A stretch of 37,653 bases of DNA from Comamonadaceae bacterium (GTDB taxonomy: Bacteria; Pseudomonadota; Gammaproteobacteria; Burkholderiales; Burkholderiaceae_C): positions 1 through 37,653 of the forward strand of contig QZKF01000062.1 of the NCBI GenBank assembly GCA_003599455.1. Direction: 5' to 3'. The position numbers and the translations under genes were made by a program. The notes under the pieces were generated by a model. That model saw only the letters and a list, made by a program, of their open reading frames with translations, did no database searches and was not told the origin of the DNA. Positions 21,387-33,568 of the stretch are shown here, piece by piece. Within the stretch, counting starts at the first letter, position 1. Each line of letters opens with the position of its first letter.

Positions 21387-21490
21387 TCCCCACTGGGGTT
21401 GTCGAAACCCGGGGCCCTCGTTCGTCGTTCGTTCTGATGGCGCCGGCACATGGTTCGGTGCGGTCCACCGCCGAACCCCGAGGAGACCCC

Positions 21491-23050
21491 ATGTCCGCTG
21501 CCCTGCCACCGACCGAGATCGCCCCGCCCCGGGCCACGCGCCGCGAGTGGATCGCCCTGGCGGTGATCGCCCTGCCCTGCCTGGTCTATGCCATGGACCT
21601 CACGGTGCTGAACCTCGCCCTGCCCGCGATCAGCGCCGACCTGCAGCCCTCGGCCGCGCAGCTGCTGTGGATCATCGACATCTACGGCTTCATGGTCGCG
21701 GGCTTCCTGATCACCATGGGCACGCTGGGCGACAAGCTCGGGCGTCGGCGCCTGCTGATGATCGGCGCAGCCGCTTTCGCGGCGGCGTCCATCGCGGCGG
21801 CGCTGTCCACCACCGCGCACGCGCTGATCGCGACCCGTGCGCTGCTCGGCATCGCCGGCGCCACGCTGGCGCCCTCCACGCTCTCGCTGATCTCCAACAT
21901 GTTCCGCGACGAGCGCGAGCGGCGCATCGCCATCGGAATCTGGATCTCCAGCTACTCGGTGGGCGGCGCGATCGGCCCGCTGGTGGGCGGCGTGATCCTG
22001 CAGTATTTCGCCTGGCCGGCCATCTTCTGGGCCGCCGTGCCGGTGATGTTGCTGCTGCTCGCGGTCGGGCCTTTCCTGCTGCCCGAGTACCGCGACCCCC
22101 AGGCCGGCCGGCTCGACCTCGGTAGCGTGGCGCTCTCGCTCACCGCCGTGCTGGGTGGCGTGTTCGCGCTCAAACAGGCGGCCGAGGGCCATCCGGGCGC
22201 CGCCACCTGGGCCGCCGCGGTGCTGGGCCTGGTGGCGGGCGCCACTTTCGTGCGCCGCCAGCGCCGCATCGACTATCCGCTGCTGGACCTGAAGCTGTTC
22301 GGCCAGCCCCGCTTCGCCGCGGCCATCTGCACCTACGCGCTGACCTCGTTCGCGATGTTCGGCGTCTACATCTTCATCTCGCAGCACCTGCAGCTCGTGC
22401 TGGGCCTGTCGCCGCTGGTGGCGGGCCTGTGCACCGTGCCCTGGGCGCTCTCGTTCGTGGTGGGCTCGATGTGCACGCCAGCGATCGCGCAGCGCCTCTC
22501 GGCACCACAGACCATGGTGGCCGGGCTGGCGGTGGCCGCGCTGGGTTTTGCCGGCATGGCGCTGGTGGAGGGCGCGCACGGGCTGCTCTGGCTGATCGGC
22601 GGCATGGTGCTCATGGGCCTGGGCATGGCGCCGGTGTTCACGCTGGGCAACGACATCGTCATCGGCTCGGCGCCGCCCGAGCGCGCAGGGGCCGCCTCAG
22701 CGCTGTCGGAAACCAGCTCGGAGCTCTCGGGTGCGCTGGGCATCGCGGTGTTCGGCAGCCTGGCCACCGGCCTGTACCGCGCCGGCATGGCAGGCCAGGT
22801 GCCGGCCGGACTGTCGGCCGAGGCGCTCGCGGGCACATCCACGCTCGGCGGCGCGCTCACGGTGGCCGAGGGCCTGCCCGCGCCGCTGGCCGAGGCCCTG
22901 CGCAGCGCCGCGCGCGCGGCTTTCGTCGACGGCCTGCAAGCGGCCGCGGTGCTCGGCACGGTGATCATGGTCGCCAGCGCCCTGCTGGCCTGGCGCATGC
23001 TGCGCACACCCAAACCCCCGATGGGCTTGTCGTCGGCCCAGCCGCGCTGA
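21491..23050 (+). CDS. DHA2-family MFS drug:proton antiporter (SmvA/QacA-like)
   Basis: The 519-residue protein has 14 predicted membrane helices, as expected of the DHA2 group. After a short charged N-terminus it shows [20 protein letters not shown] (helix 1, acidic motif D1) and then the loop 2-3 motif [13 protein letters not shown]. The substrate range of such pumps is broad: quaternary ammonium compounds, dyes and similar cations. The ATG at 21491 has an AGGAG site 6 bp upstream. The gap to argC (104 bp) holds hairpin-prone sequence (CCCCACTGGGG at 21387-21397 and GGTTCGG/CCGAACC near 21452-21477). No local regulator is present. It ends 9 bp before the convergent recX stop. Confidence 0.92.
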   Translation: MSAALPPTEIAPPRATRREWIALAVIALPCLVYAMDLTVLNLALPAISADLQPSAAQLLWIIDIYGFMVAGFLITMGTLGDKLGRRRLLMIGAAAFAAASIAAALSTTAHALIATRALLGIAGATLAPSTLSLISNMFRDERERRIAIGIWISSYSVGGAIGPLVGGVILQYFAWPAIFWAAVPVMLLLLAVGPFLLPEYRDPQAGRLDLGSVALSLTAVLGGVFALKQAAEGHPGAATWAAAVLGLVAGATFVRRQRRIDYPLLDLKLFGQPRFAAAICTYALTSFAMFGVYIFISQHLQLVLGLSPLVAGLCTVPWALSFVVGSMCTPAIAQRLSAPQTMVAGLAVAALGFAGMALVEGAHGLLWLIGGMVLMGLGMAPVFTLGNDIVIGSAPPERAGAASALSETSSELSGALGIAVFGSLATGLYRAGMAGQVPAGLSAEALAGTSTLGGALTVAEGLPAPLAEALRSAARAAFVDGLQAAAVLGTVIMVASALLAWRMLRTPKPPMGLSSAQPR

Positions 23051-23059
23051 CGCGTGCGA

Positions 23060-23521
23060 TCAGTCTTCCGCGTCCTCGGCGGGCGCGCCGCGCAGCACGC
23101 GCCGCACCGCCTCGGCGCTGAAACCGCGGGTGAGCAGAAAGCGCATCTGCTTGCCGCGCTCGTTGGCGTCACCGGGCGTTTCGCCGAACTTCTTGCGCCA
23201 GACCTCGCGCGCCCGCGCTTCTTCTGAATCCTGCAGGCCGGCCACCGCCTGGGCCACGGCCTGCGGGTCCAGGCCCTTGGCCTGCAGCTCCTGGCGCACG
23301 CGCGCCGCGCCCAGGCGCGCCGCGCGCCGGTGCACCACCGACTCGAGCACGCGTTGTTCGTTGATGAAGCCTTTCGCCTCCAGCTCGTCCAGCGCCCTGG
23401 CCAGCTCGCCGGGCTCGGTTTCGTGCGGGCTCAGCTTGCGCTGCAGCTCGGCGCGCGAATGCTCGCGCCCGGCCAGCAGCCGCAATGCGCGGCCCTTGAG
23501 GGAAATCTGGTCAAAACCCAT
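23060..23521 (-). CDS. recX: Regulatory protein RecX
   Basis: RecX binds RecA filaments and limits their growth and coprotease activity. The 153-residue product has three-helix repeats typical of the family: LKGRALRLLAGREHSRAELQ, VLESVVHRRAARLGAARVRQELQAKGL and GFSAEAVRRVLRG. Length is close to the usual 150-166. It lies 45 bp after recA on the same strand, separated by a GC hairpin. The start at 23521 is the only ATG before the first repeat. Confidence 0.92.
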   Translation of the reverse strand: MGFDQISLKGRALRLLAGREHSRAELQRKLSPHETEPGELARALDELEAKGFINEQRVLESVVHRRAARLGAARVRQELQAKGLDPQAVAQAVAGLQDSEEARAREVWRKKFGETPGDANERGKQMRFLLTRGFSAEAVRRVLRGAPAEDAED

Positions 23522-23536
23522 GCGATGAACGATGAA

Positions 23537-23558
23537 GCCCGCCGCGGACGCGGCGGGC
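23537..23558 (-). other. Strong hairpin between recA and recX
   Basis: GCCCGCCGC-GGAC-GCGGCGGGC makes a 9 bp all-GC stem 8 bp after the recA stop. There is no T-run, so it should be a partial barrier or an mRNA-end stabiliser that lowers recX relative to recA, as reported for the leaky terminator in E. coli. Confidence 0.6.
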
Positions 23559-23566
23559 GGGCCGCC

Positions 23567-24688
<1,122 letters not shown>

Positions 24689-24726
24689 GGGGGGCTCCTG
24701 AGCGGGGTTGTGAGGGTTCGCAGTGC

Positions 24727-24742
24727 CTGTAATTGTGTACAG
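24727..24742. promoter_or_regulatory. LexA (SOS) box of recA
   Basis: CTGTAATTGTGTACAG matches the CTGT-N8-ACAG consensus perfectly, with an AT-rich centre. It lies between recA (start 24688, minus) and the MarR gene (start 24824, plus), so the second gene could also respond to DNA damage. Confidence 0.92.
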
Positions 24743-24823
24743 GCTGGATGCTTGAGCAGCAGTTTACAGCCGAGCTGGAATCCAACAAGCAGTTATTTGG
24801 TCAGTTTGCCTTACCATCAGGTC

Positions 24824-25357
24824 ATGCCCGACATCCCGCTGGAACCGCCGCCCGAGCACACGCCCGACGACCGCTGGCGCGGCGGCCACCTGGGCCGGCT
24901 GATGGGCCTGGCGCTGCGGCGCTTCGACGAACGCGTGCTCAGCCTGATGGCGCACGACGCCAACGTGCCGCTGGCGCTTTCGCACCTGGCCGCGCGCGCG
25001 CAGGTCGGTGCCGCCCACATCCACATCACGCGCCACCTCGGCCTGCACGGCTCGCGCCTGACCGAGCTGGCGCACCAGGCCGGCATGAGCAAGCAGGCCA
25101 TGGGCGACCTGGTGACGCAGTGCGAGGCCTGGGGCCTGGTGCGGCGCGAGCCCGACGCGCGCGACGCCCGGGCGCGGCGCATCGTGTTCACCGACACCGG
25201 CCTGCTCTGGCTGGAGGCGTTCCGCCAGGCGGTGGCGCAGGCCGAGGCCGAGTTCCGGTCGCAGGTGGGCGACGCGGTGGCCACCGTGGTGGCGCTGGGC
25301 CTGGAGGCCTATGGGTCGGAGGCGCAGGGCGCCCGCCCCGCCGTGCCACCCCGGTGA
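24824..25357 (+). CDS. MarR-family transcriptional regulator
   Basis: This 177-residue protein has a winged helix-turn-helix core: a dimerisation helix GHLGRLMGLALRRFDERVL, then LTELAHQAGMSKQAMGDLVT as the DNA-binding HTH (about 85-104), followed by the wing RREPDARDARARRIVFTDTG. MarR proteins usually repress a nearby gene and respond to phenolic or oxidative signals; no obvious target lies beside it. The start at 24824 is preceded by only a weak site (CAGG). A long open frame reaching 23330 upstream is an antisense shadow over recA and recX. A palindromic hint TGGT-N11-ACCA (24799-24817) lies just before the start and could be an autoregulatory site, at low confidence. Confidence 0.88.
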   Translation: MPDIPLEPPPEHTPDDRWRGGHLGRLMGLALRRFDERVLSLMAHDANVPLALSHLAARAQVGAAHIHITRHLGLHGSRLTELAHQAGMSKQAMGDLVTQCEAWGLVRREPDARDARARRIVFTDTGLLWLEAFRQAVAQAEAEFRSQVGDAVATVVALGLEAYGSEAQGARPAVPPR

Positions 25358-25399
25358 GATCGGGCCAACGACAAGGCCGCCACCACGGAGCGGGCGGCC

Positions 25400-25432
25400 T
25401 AAAATGAACCGGCAGGCGCATCCCGCCTGCCG
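25400..25432 (+). promoter_or_regulatory. -10 box and leader hairpin of the response-regulator operon
   Basis: TAAAAT (25400-25405) fits a -10 element. Just after it, CGGCAGGCG (25410-25418) pairs with CGCCTGCCG (25424-25432) around a 5-base loop at or right behind the expected transcription start. An upstream AGGCCGCC/GGCGGCCT inverted repeat (about 25374-25400) overlaps the -35 region. The site could bind a regulator as DNA or fold in the RNA. Confidence 0.4.
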
Positions 25433-25473
25433 CCACACCAAGAGCTGTCCCGCCAGCCACCGAGGAGACTCCC

Positions 25474-26148
25474 ATGCGCATCCTGATTGCCGAAGACGAT
25501 CACGTGTTGGCCGACGGCCTGTTGCGCAGCCTGCGCGCGGCGGGCGCGGCGGTGGACCACGTCACCAGCGGCAGCGAAGCCGACGCGGCCCTGCTCACCA
25601 ACAACGAGTTCGACCTGCTGATCCTCGACCTGGGCCTGCCCAAGCTGCATGGCCTGGAGGTGTTGCGGCGCCTGCGCTCGCGCGGCTCCACCCTGCCGGT
25701 GCTGATCCTCACCGCGGCCGACAGCATCGAGGAGCGCGTCAAGGGCCTGGACTACGGCGCCGACGACTACATGGCCAAGCCGTTTTCGCTGCAGGAACTC
25801 GAAGCCCGCGTGCGCGCCCTGACCCGCCGGGGCATGGGCGGCACCACCAACACCATCCGCCACGGCCCGCTGGAGTACGACCAGGCCGGCCGCGTGGCGA
25901 CCATCGACGGCAAGATGGTCGAGCTCTCGGCGCGCGAACTCGGCCTGCTGGAGGTGCTGCTGCAGCGCGCCGGCAGACTGGTCAGCAAGGACCAGTTGGT
26001 CGAGCGGCTGTGCGAGTGGGGCGAAGAGGTGAGCAACAACGCCATCGAGGTCTACATCCACCGGCTGCGCAAGAAGATCGAGAAGGGCCCGATCCGCATC
26101 GCCACCGTGCGCGGCCTGGGTTATTGCCTTGAAAAAATCACCAGCTGA
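25474..26148 (+). CDS. OmpR-family response regulator (TctD-like)
   Basis: This 224-residue two-domain regulator has a receiver domain (residues 1-115) with the acidic pair EDD at 7-9, phospho-acceptor Asp52 in LDLGLPKLHG, LTA at about 79-81 and the switch Lys in MAKPF. The OmpR-type winged helix (about 125-222) ends IATVRGLGYCLE. GAGGAG lies 7 bp before the ATG. The next gene, a sensor kinase, starts inside its last codons, so the two are coupled. The TctD/TctE family controls tricarboxylate uptake in some species, but no transporter genes are present here, so the stimulus is unknown. Confidence 0.94.
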   Translation: MRILIAEDDHVLADGLLRSLRAAGAAVDHVTSGSEADAALLTNNEFDLLILDLGLPKLHGLEVLRRLRSRGSTLPVLILTAADSIEERVKGLDYGADDYMAKPFSLQELEARVRALTRRGMGGTTNTIRHGPLEYDQAGRVATIDGKMVELSARELGLLEVLLQRAGRLVSKDQLVERLCEWGEEVSNNAIEVYIHRLRKKIEKGPIRIATVRGLGYCLEKITS

Positions 26149-27637
26149 CGCCAAGGTGCTCTCCGAGGCGCTGCCGCCGGCGGACGGCCGGCTCGGGCCG
26201 ATGTCGTTCGGGCTGTTCCAGCGCGAGCAGCGCAGCCTGTTCGGCGAAATCCTGGACTGGATGCTCACGCCGCTGCTGCTGCTGTGGCCGCTGTCGCTGG
26301 CGCTCACCTGGTTCGTGGCGCAGGGCATCGCGAGCAAGCCATTCGACCGCGCGCTCGAGTTCAACCTGCAGGCCCTCACCCAGTTCGTGGTGGGCCAGAA
26401 CGGCCAGGTCAGCTTCAACCTCAACGCACAGGCGCGCGACCTGCTGCGCGCCGACGACAGCGACCTCGTGTACTACCAGGTGCTCGACTCGCGCAGCCAG
26501 CTCATCAGCGGCGAGCCGGACTTTCCGCCACCGCGCGACTTCGAGACCCCCGAGCCTGGCCGCGTGCTGCTGCGCGACGACCTGGTGCGCGGCGACGAGG
26601 TGCGCGTGGCCTACACCTGGCTGGCCCGCCCCGACCCCGAGCGCCTGGTGCTGATGCAGGTGGCGGAAACCAAGGGCAAGCGCTCGACGCTGGCGGCCGA
26701 AATCATCAAGGGCGTGATGGTGCCGCAGTTCGTCATCCTGCCGCTGGCGGTGTTGCTGGTGTGGCTGGCGCTGGTGCGCGGCATCCGCCCGCTCAACGAG
26801 CTGGAGCAGCGCATCCGCGCGCGCAAGCCCGACGACCTGAGCCCGATCGAGGAGTCGGCCATCCCCCAGGAGGTCGCGCCGCTGGTGTCGTCGATCAACG
26901 ACCTGCTGGCCCGCCTGACCACCTCGCTGACCACGCAGCGGCGCTTTCTCGCCGACGCGGCGCACCAGCTCAAGACACCGCTGGCGGGCCTGCGCATGCA
27001 GGCCGAGCTGGCCCAGCGCGAGACCGACCCGGTGGAGATCCGCGGCTCGCTGCAGCAGATCGCGCGCTCCAGCGCGCGCGCCACCCACACGGTGAACCAG
27101 CTGCTCGCGCTGGCGCGCGCCGAGACCACGGGCCGCACCCTGCCCAGCGCGCGCATCGACCTGGCCAGGCTGGTGCGCGGCGTGGTGCAGGAATCGGTGC
27201 CGCGCGCGCTGGAGCATGGCATCGACCTCGGCTTCGAAGGCCCGGACCACATGCCCGACGACTGCCTGATGGACGGCAACCCCATCCTGCTGCAGGAAAT
27301 GGTGCGCAACCTGGTGGACAACGCGATCAACTACTCCGGGCGGGGCGGCGTGGTGACGGCGCGTGTGCTGCTCGACCCCTTCAGCGGCGTGCAGATCCTG
27401 CAGGTGGAGGACAACGGCCCGGGCATCCCCGAGAACGAACGCGAGTTCGTGCTGCAACCCTTCTACCGCGCGCTCGGCACCAACGTCGACGGCTCCGGCC
27501 TGGGGCTGGCGATCGTGCAGGAGATCGCGCAGCAGCACGGCGCGACGGTGCTGATGGAGGACGCCCACACCGACCGCAGCCAGCGCGGCCTGCGCGCCGC
27601 GGTGCGCTTCATGCCCAAGACGCCGCGGCAGGAGTGA
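26129..27637 (+). CDS. Sensor histidine kinase (TctE/2CSK_N-type)
   Basis: From TTG at 26129 the product has 502 residues. Membrane helices at about 46-66 and 196-216 flank an extracytoplasmic sensor of about 130 residues, containing the DLVYYQVLDSRSQLISGEPD segment typical of the 2CSK_N domain. A HAMP-like linker follows, then the phospho-acceptor His279 in FLADAAHQLKTPLAG, the N box LVDNAINYSGRGG, G1 DNGPGIP and G2 GSGLGLAIVQ. TTG overlaps the response-regulator gene by 20 bp. An ATG at 26201 would give a 478-residue protein that keeps every domain, so the start is uncertain. Its stop codon abuts the stop of the convergent GST gene with no gap. Confidence 0.93.
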   Translation: MKKSPADAKVLSEALPPADGRLGPMSFGLFQREQRSLFGEILDWMLTPLLLLWPLSLALTWFVAQGIASKPFDRALEFNLQALTQFVVGQNGQVSFNLNAQARDLLRADDSDLVYYQVLDSRSQLISGEPDFPPPRDFETPEPGRVLLRDDLVRGDEVRVAYTWLARPDPERLVLMQVAETKGKRSTLAAEIIKGVMVPQFVILPLAVLLVWLALVRGIRPLNELEQRIRARKPDDLSPIEESAIPQEVAPLVSSINDLLARLTTSLTTQRRFLADAAHQLKTPLAGLRMQAELAQRETDPVEIRGSLQQIARSSARATHTVNQLLALARAETTGRTLPSARIDLARLVRGVVQESVPRALEHGIDLGFEGPDHMPDDCLMDGNPILLQEMVRNLVDNAINYSGRGGVVTARVLLDPFSGVQILQVEDNGPGIPENEREFVLQPFYRALGTNVDGSGLGLAIVQEIAQQHGATVLMEDAHTDRSQRGLRAAVRFMPKTPRQE

Positions 27638-28288
27638 TCAGGCCGCGGGCTTGTACACGTTGAGCTGCAGGCGCTCGCGCTCCACCGCGCGCGCCACCGC
27701 CGGCAGCGCGGCGAAGCGCTGGGCCAGGTCCCAGGCGGCGGGCAGGCCGGTGGGATCGATGCCGGCGTAACCACCCCAGCGCAGCAGGGTGAGCGTGTAG
27801 GCGTCCAGCGCACCGGGGCGCTCACCCATCATCCAGGGCGAGGCCTGAGCGGCCAGGGCTTCGATCTCGCCCAGCAGGCCGCGGTAGCTCTGGGCGCCGT
27901 AGGCGCGGATCGCCTGCTTCGCGGCTTCGTCGTCAGTGAACTTCTCCGGCATGAACACGTGCGTGAACGTGGGGTGCACCGTGTTGTTCATCCAGGCCAG
28001 CGTCTGCAGCGCGCGGGTGCGCGCCGGGCCCGGCGCGGGCAGGATGCCGGCCTGCGGCAGCTTCGCATCGAGGTGCAGCAGGATGGCGACGATCTGGGTG
28101 ATCACCTGGCCGTCGTCCACCAGCACCGGCACCTGGCCACGCGGGTTGAGCGCCAGGTACTCGGCGCTGCGCTGCTCCCCCTTGTGCAGCTTCACGCTGG
28201 CGGGTTCGAATTCAACACCGGCGAGTTCGAGCATGCTGTGCGGCACGAAGGAGCAGGCACCGGGAGCGAAATAGAGTTTCAGGCTCAT
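27638..28288 (-). CDS. Beta-class-like glutathione S-transferase
   Basis: The 216-residue protein begins MSLKLYFAPGACSFVPHSML, where the Cys at residue 12 matches the conserved cysteine of bacterial beta-class GSTs. It continues with NPRGQVPVLVDDGQVITQ (cis-Pro and the Ser/Thr site for glutathione) and an all-helical C-terminal domain. Its substrate is unknown. I chose the ATG at 28288, with AAGGA about 9 bp upstream; the frame continues far upstream as a shadow of topB. It lies 24 bp after topB on the same strand and may be cotranscribed with it. It ends exactly against the sensor kinase gene. Confidence 0.9.
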   Translation of the reverse strand: MSLKLYFAPGACSFVPHSMLELAGVEFEPASVKLHKGEQRSAEYLALNPRGQVPVLVDDGQVITQIVAILLHLDAKLPQAGILPAPGPARTRALQTLAWMNNTVHPTFTHVFMPEKFTDDEAAKQAIRAYGAQSYRGLLGEIEALAAQASPWMMGERPGALDAYTLTLLRWGGYAGIDPTGLPAAWDLAQRFAALPAVARAVERERLQLNVYKPAA

Positions 28289-28311
28289 GCGAAAGATTCC
28301 TTGGAGAAAGT

Positions 28312-31287
<2,976 letters not shown>

Positions 31288-31290
31288 CTC

Positions 31291-31296
31291 TACAAT
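31291..31296 (+). promoter_or_regulatory. Candidate -10 box of the SET-birA-SPOR operon
   Basis: TACAAT in the context TACAATCGAC resembles the two other TACAATCG boxes in this window. It would start transcription near 31303 and give an untranslated leader of about 80 bases before the GTG of the SET gene, running through the alternating purine-pyrimidine tract. Confidence 0.4.
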
Positions 31297-31305
31297 CGAC
31301 TTTCC

Positions 31306-31350
31306 ACGCGCGTGTACACGCGCACAAGGGCACGCGCACACTCGCGCGCA
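31306..31350. repeat. Alternating purine-pyrimidine tract with 16 bp palindrome
   Basis: Bases 31306-31326 alternate strictly between purine and pyrimidine, and GCGCGTGTACACGCGC (31308-31323) is a perfect palindrome. Further alternating stretches (GCACGCGCACAC at 31330-31341 and CGCGCGCAC at about 31343-31351) follow. Such sequence readily adopts Z-form or cruciform DNA under negative supercoiling. It fills the divergent promoter of topB and the SET gene. Confidence 0.7.
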
Positions 31351-31384
31351 CCTGCATGAAACAACCTTACCAAATATTTCGGCC

Positions 31385-31918
31385 GTGAAGAAAAGCCCCC
31401 GCCAGACGCAGCCGCGCACCAAATCTTCCCCCAAGGCCACCGCCACGCCGAGCCGTCGCATCCAGACGCGGCGCTCCGGCGTGCACGGCAAGGGTGTCTA
31501 CGCGGTCACGGACCTGGCCGAGGGCGAGACGCTGATCGAATATGTGGGCGAGATCATCACCTGGGACGAAGCGCTGCGCCGCCACCCGCACGACCCGAGC
31601 GACCCGAACCACACCTTCTACTTCCATATTGACGAAGAGCACGTGATCGACGCCAAGGTCGGCGGCAATTCGGCGCGCTGGATCAACCACAGCTGCGCGC
31701 CCAACTGCGAAGCCGACGTGGACGACGGACGCGTGTTCATCCGAGCCCGCCGCAACATCAAGGCCGGCGAAGAGCTGTTCTACGACTACGGCCTCGTGAT
31801 CGACGAACCCTACACGCCCAAGCTCAAGGCCGAGTACCCCTGCTGGTGTGGCGCCAAGGGCTGCCGCGGCACCCTGCTGGCCCCCAAGCGCGCCGGTCGC
31901 GCCTCGAAACTGGGATGA
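31385..31918 (+). CDS. SET-domain protein-lysine methyltransferase
   Basis: The 177-residue protein has a Lys/Arg/Ser/Thr-rich N-terminus of about 28 residues and then a complete SET domain. It shows RRSGVHGKGVYA (start of the fold), GETLIEYVGE, the cofactor motif RWINHSCAPNCEA, GEELFYDYG and a post-SET zinc cluster CWCGAKGCRG. SET enzymes transfer methyl groups from S-adenosylmethionine to lysine side chains. All catalytic motifs are intact. The likely start is GTG at 31385; there is no ATG in frame and the ribosome-binding site is weak, so an upstream start cannot be excluded. It lies head-to-head with topB and 7 bp before birA. A target among DNA-binding proteins, possibly the TopB tail, is inference. 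Confidence 0.9.
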   Translation: MKKSPRQTQPRTKSSPKATATPSRRIQTRRSGVHGKGVYAVTDLAEGETLIEYVGEIITWDEALRRHPHDPSDPNHTFYFHIDEEHVIDAKVGGNSARWINHSCAPNCEADVDDGRVFIRARRNIKAGEELFYDYGLVIDEPYTPKLKAEYPCWCGAKGCRGTLLAPKRAGRASKLG

Positions 31919-31925
31919 CCGGCCC

Positions 31926-32729
31926 ATGGCAGACACCCTGACCCGTCACGCGGAAGCGGTGTGGCAGGCCGTGGTGCCCACGCTGCCCGGCTTCACCGTG
32001 GAGGTGCTGCCCAGCATCGACTCCACCAGCAGCGAACTCATGCGCCGCGCGCGCAGCGGCCTGATGGAGCCGGTGCTGCTGACCGCCGAGGACCAGACCG
32101 CCGGGCGCGGCCGGCTCGGCAAGGGCTGGCACAGCAAGCCTGGCCAGTCGCTCACGTTTTCGCTCGCCCTGCCGCTGGCACCGGCGAGCTGGTCGGGCCT
32201 GTCGCTCGCGGTGGGTGTGAGCCTGGCGCACAGCCTGCACCCGGACGTGCGGCTGAAGTGGCCCAACGACCTCTGGCTGCACCAGCGCAAGATCGGCGGC
32301 ATCCTGGTCGAAACCGCCAGCACCGGCGAGGCCACGCAGGGCCTGCGCATGGTGGTGATCGGGGTGGGCATCAACATCGCCCGGCCCGATGTCTCGGCCG
32401 TCGCGGCACTGGTGCCCGACGGTGCGGCCGCGGGCGCCATGGCGCCGGCCGGTCTGGCCGAGGTGCTGGTGGGCGTGACCCCCGGCGAGGTGCTGGAGCG
32501 TGTGGCGCCCGTGCTGGTGCAGGACGTGCTGGCCTTCGCCTCCCAGGGCTTTGCCGCCTTCGCGCAGCGCTTCGCGCGGCTCGACGCGCTGCAGGGCCAG
32601 GCGGTGCAGCTCTCCGACGGCACCCGGGGCACGGCCTGCGGCGTCAACGACGACGGCGCCCTGCAGGTGCTGACCGACCAGGGCATGCAGACCGTGACCA
32701 GCGCGGAAGTGAGCGTGCGCCCATGCTGA
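31926..32729 (+). CDS. birA: Biotin-[acetyl-CoA carboxylase] ligase, monofunctional
   Basis: BirA activates biotin with ATP and attaches it to the biotin carrier protein of acetyl-CoA carboxylase. The 267-residue product contains DSTSSELMR (substrate entry), AGRGRLGKGW (59-68, the biotinyl-AMP loop), KWPNDL (111-116) and KIGGIL (122-127), plus the short C-terminal domain. The N-terminal DNA-binding helix-turn-helix of the E. coli protein is absent, so this is the class I form that does not repress bio genes. The start at 31926 follows the SET stop by 7 bp. Its stop overlaps the next start by 7 bp, showing tight coupling. Confidence 0.95.
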   Translation: MADTLTRHAEAVWQAVVPTLPGFTVEVLPSIDSTSSELMRRARSGLMEPVLLTAEDQTAGRGRLGKGWHSKPGQSLTFSLALPLAPASWSGLSLAVGVSLAHSLHPDVRLKWPNDLWLHQRKIGGILVETASTGEATQGLRMVVIGVGINIARPDVSAVAALVPDGAAAGAMAPAGLAEVLVGVTPGEVLERVAPVLVQDVLAFASQGFAAFAQRFARLDALQGQAVQLSDGTRGTACGVNDDGALQVLTDQGMQTVTSAEVSVRPC

Positions 32730-33550
32730 GGTGGGCGATCACCCTGCTGTTGCTGGCCAACCTGGCTTACTTCGCCTGGACGCAGGGTCATCTGGACGGC
32801 CTGGGCATGTCGGCGGCCGACCCGCGCGAGCCGCAACGCATCACCAGGCAGGTGAAGCCCGAGGTGCTGCGCCTGCTCAACGGCCCCAAGGGCACGGGCG
32901 ATCCCGACATCCCCGCCGCGCCGACCACCGAAGCACCGCCCGCCGTGCCCGAGCCAGCAGCGGCCGCCCCCGCCGCGGTCCCCGCGTTGCCGTCGGCGAC
33001 CAGCGTGGCGTCCGCGCCCGCCACCGCATCGGTGCCACCCTCCAAACCGTCGACCCCGCCGCCCGCACCACCACCTCCCGTGGCCAGCAACGAGCCCCGC
33101 GCCTGCTGGATGGCCGCCGGGTTCACCGAGGCACAGACCGAGCTGCTGCGCGCCGAGCTCGCCCTGCTGGGCTTGTCGGCCGCCAGCTGGCAGCTCACCG
33201 AGAACCGCAGCGGCGGCCGCTGGATCGTCTACATGGGGCGGTACGACAACACCGAGCAGGTGGAACGCAAGAAGGCCGAGCTGCGCGGGCTGGGCGTGAG
33301 CTTCCGCGAGATCACCGCCGCCGGGCTGGCGCCTGGACTGGCGCTGGGCACCTACTCGACGGAGGCAGCGGCGCGGGTGGCGCTGCAAAAGACCGAGCGG
33401 GATGGTGTGCGCACCGCGAAGGTGGCGCAGGAGCGGGCCGAATCCCTTTCGTTCACCTTGCGCCTGCCCGCGATCACGCCGGCCCAGCGCGCCGCGGTGG
33501 ATGGTCTGGGCGAGGCCATGGCGGGCAAGGCACTGCGCCCCTGCAGCTGA
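32723..33550 (+). CDS. SPOR-like single-pass membrane protein
   Basis: This 275-residue protein has a membrane helix near the N-terminus (RWAITLLLLANLAYFAW), a long Ala/Pro/Val-rich linker (about residues 60-125) that would span periplasm or peptidoglycan, and a globular C-terminal domain from RACWMAAGFTEAQTELLRAEL onward. That domain contains the RWIVYMGRYDNTEQVERKKAEL segment typical of SPOR domains, which bind denuded glycan strands at division sites. The ATG at 32723 overlaps the birA stop. A birA-SPOR neighbourhood is common in Burkholderiales, often with coaX between them; here coaX is absent. A role in cell-wall or septum binding is inferred from the domain. Confidence 0.8.
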   Translation: MLRWAITLLLLANLAYFAWTQGHLDGLGMSAADPREPQRITRQVKPEVLRLLNGPKGTGDPDIPAAPTTEAPPAVPEPAAAAPAAVPALPSATSVASAPATASVPPSKPSTPPPAPPPPVASNEPRACWMAAGFTEAQTELLRAELALLGLSAASWQLTENRSGGRWIVYMGRYDNTEQVERKKAELRGLGVSFREITAAGLAPGLALGTYSTEAAARVALQKTERDGVRTAKVAQERAESLSFTLRLPAITPAQRAAVDGLGEAMAGKALRPCS

Positions 33551-33568
33551 TGCGCTGACGGCGCTGGG

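Noticed and set aside
20301..21509. Upstream extension of the sucC frame
   Set aside because: SucC homologues begin at [12 protein letters not shown] (20300). The extension is the complement of argC.
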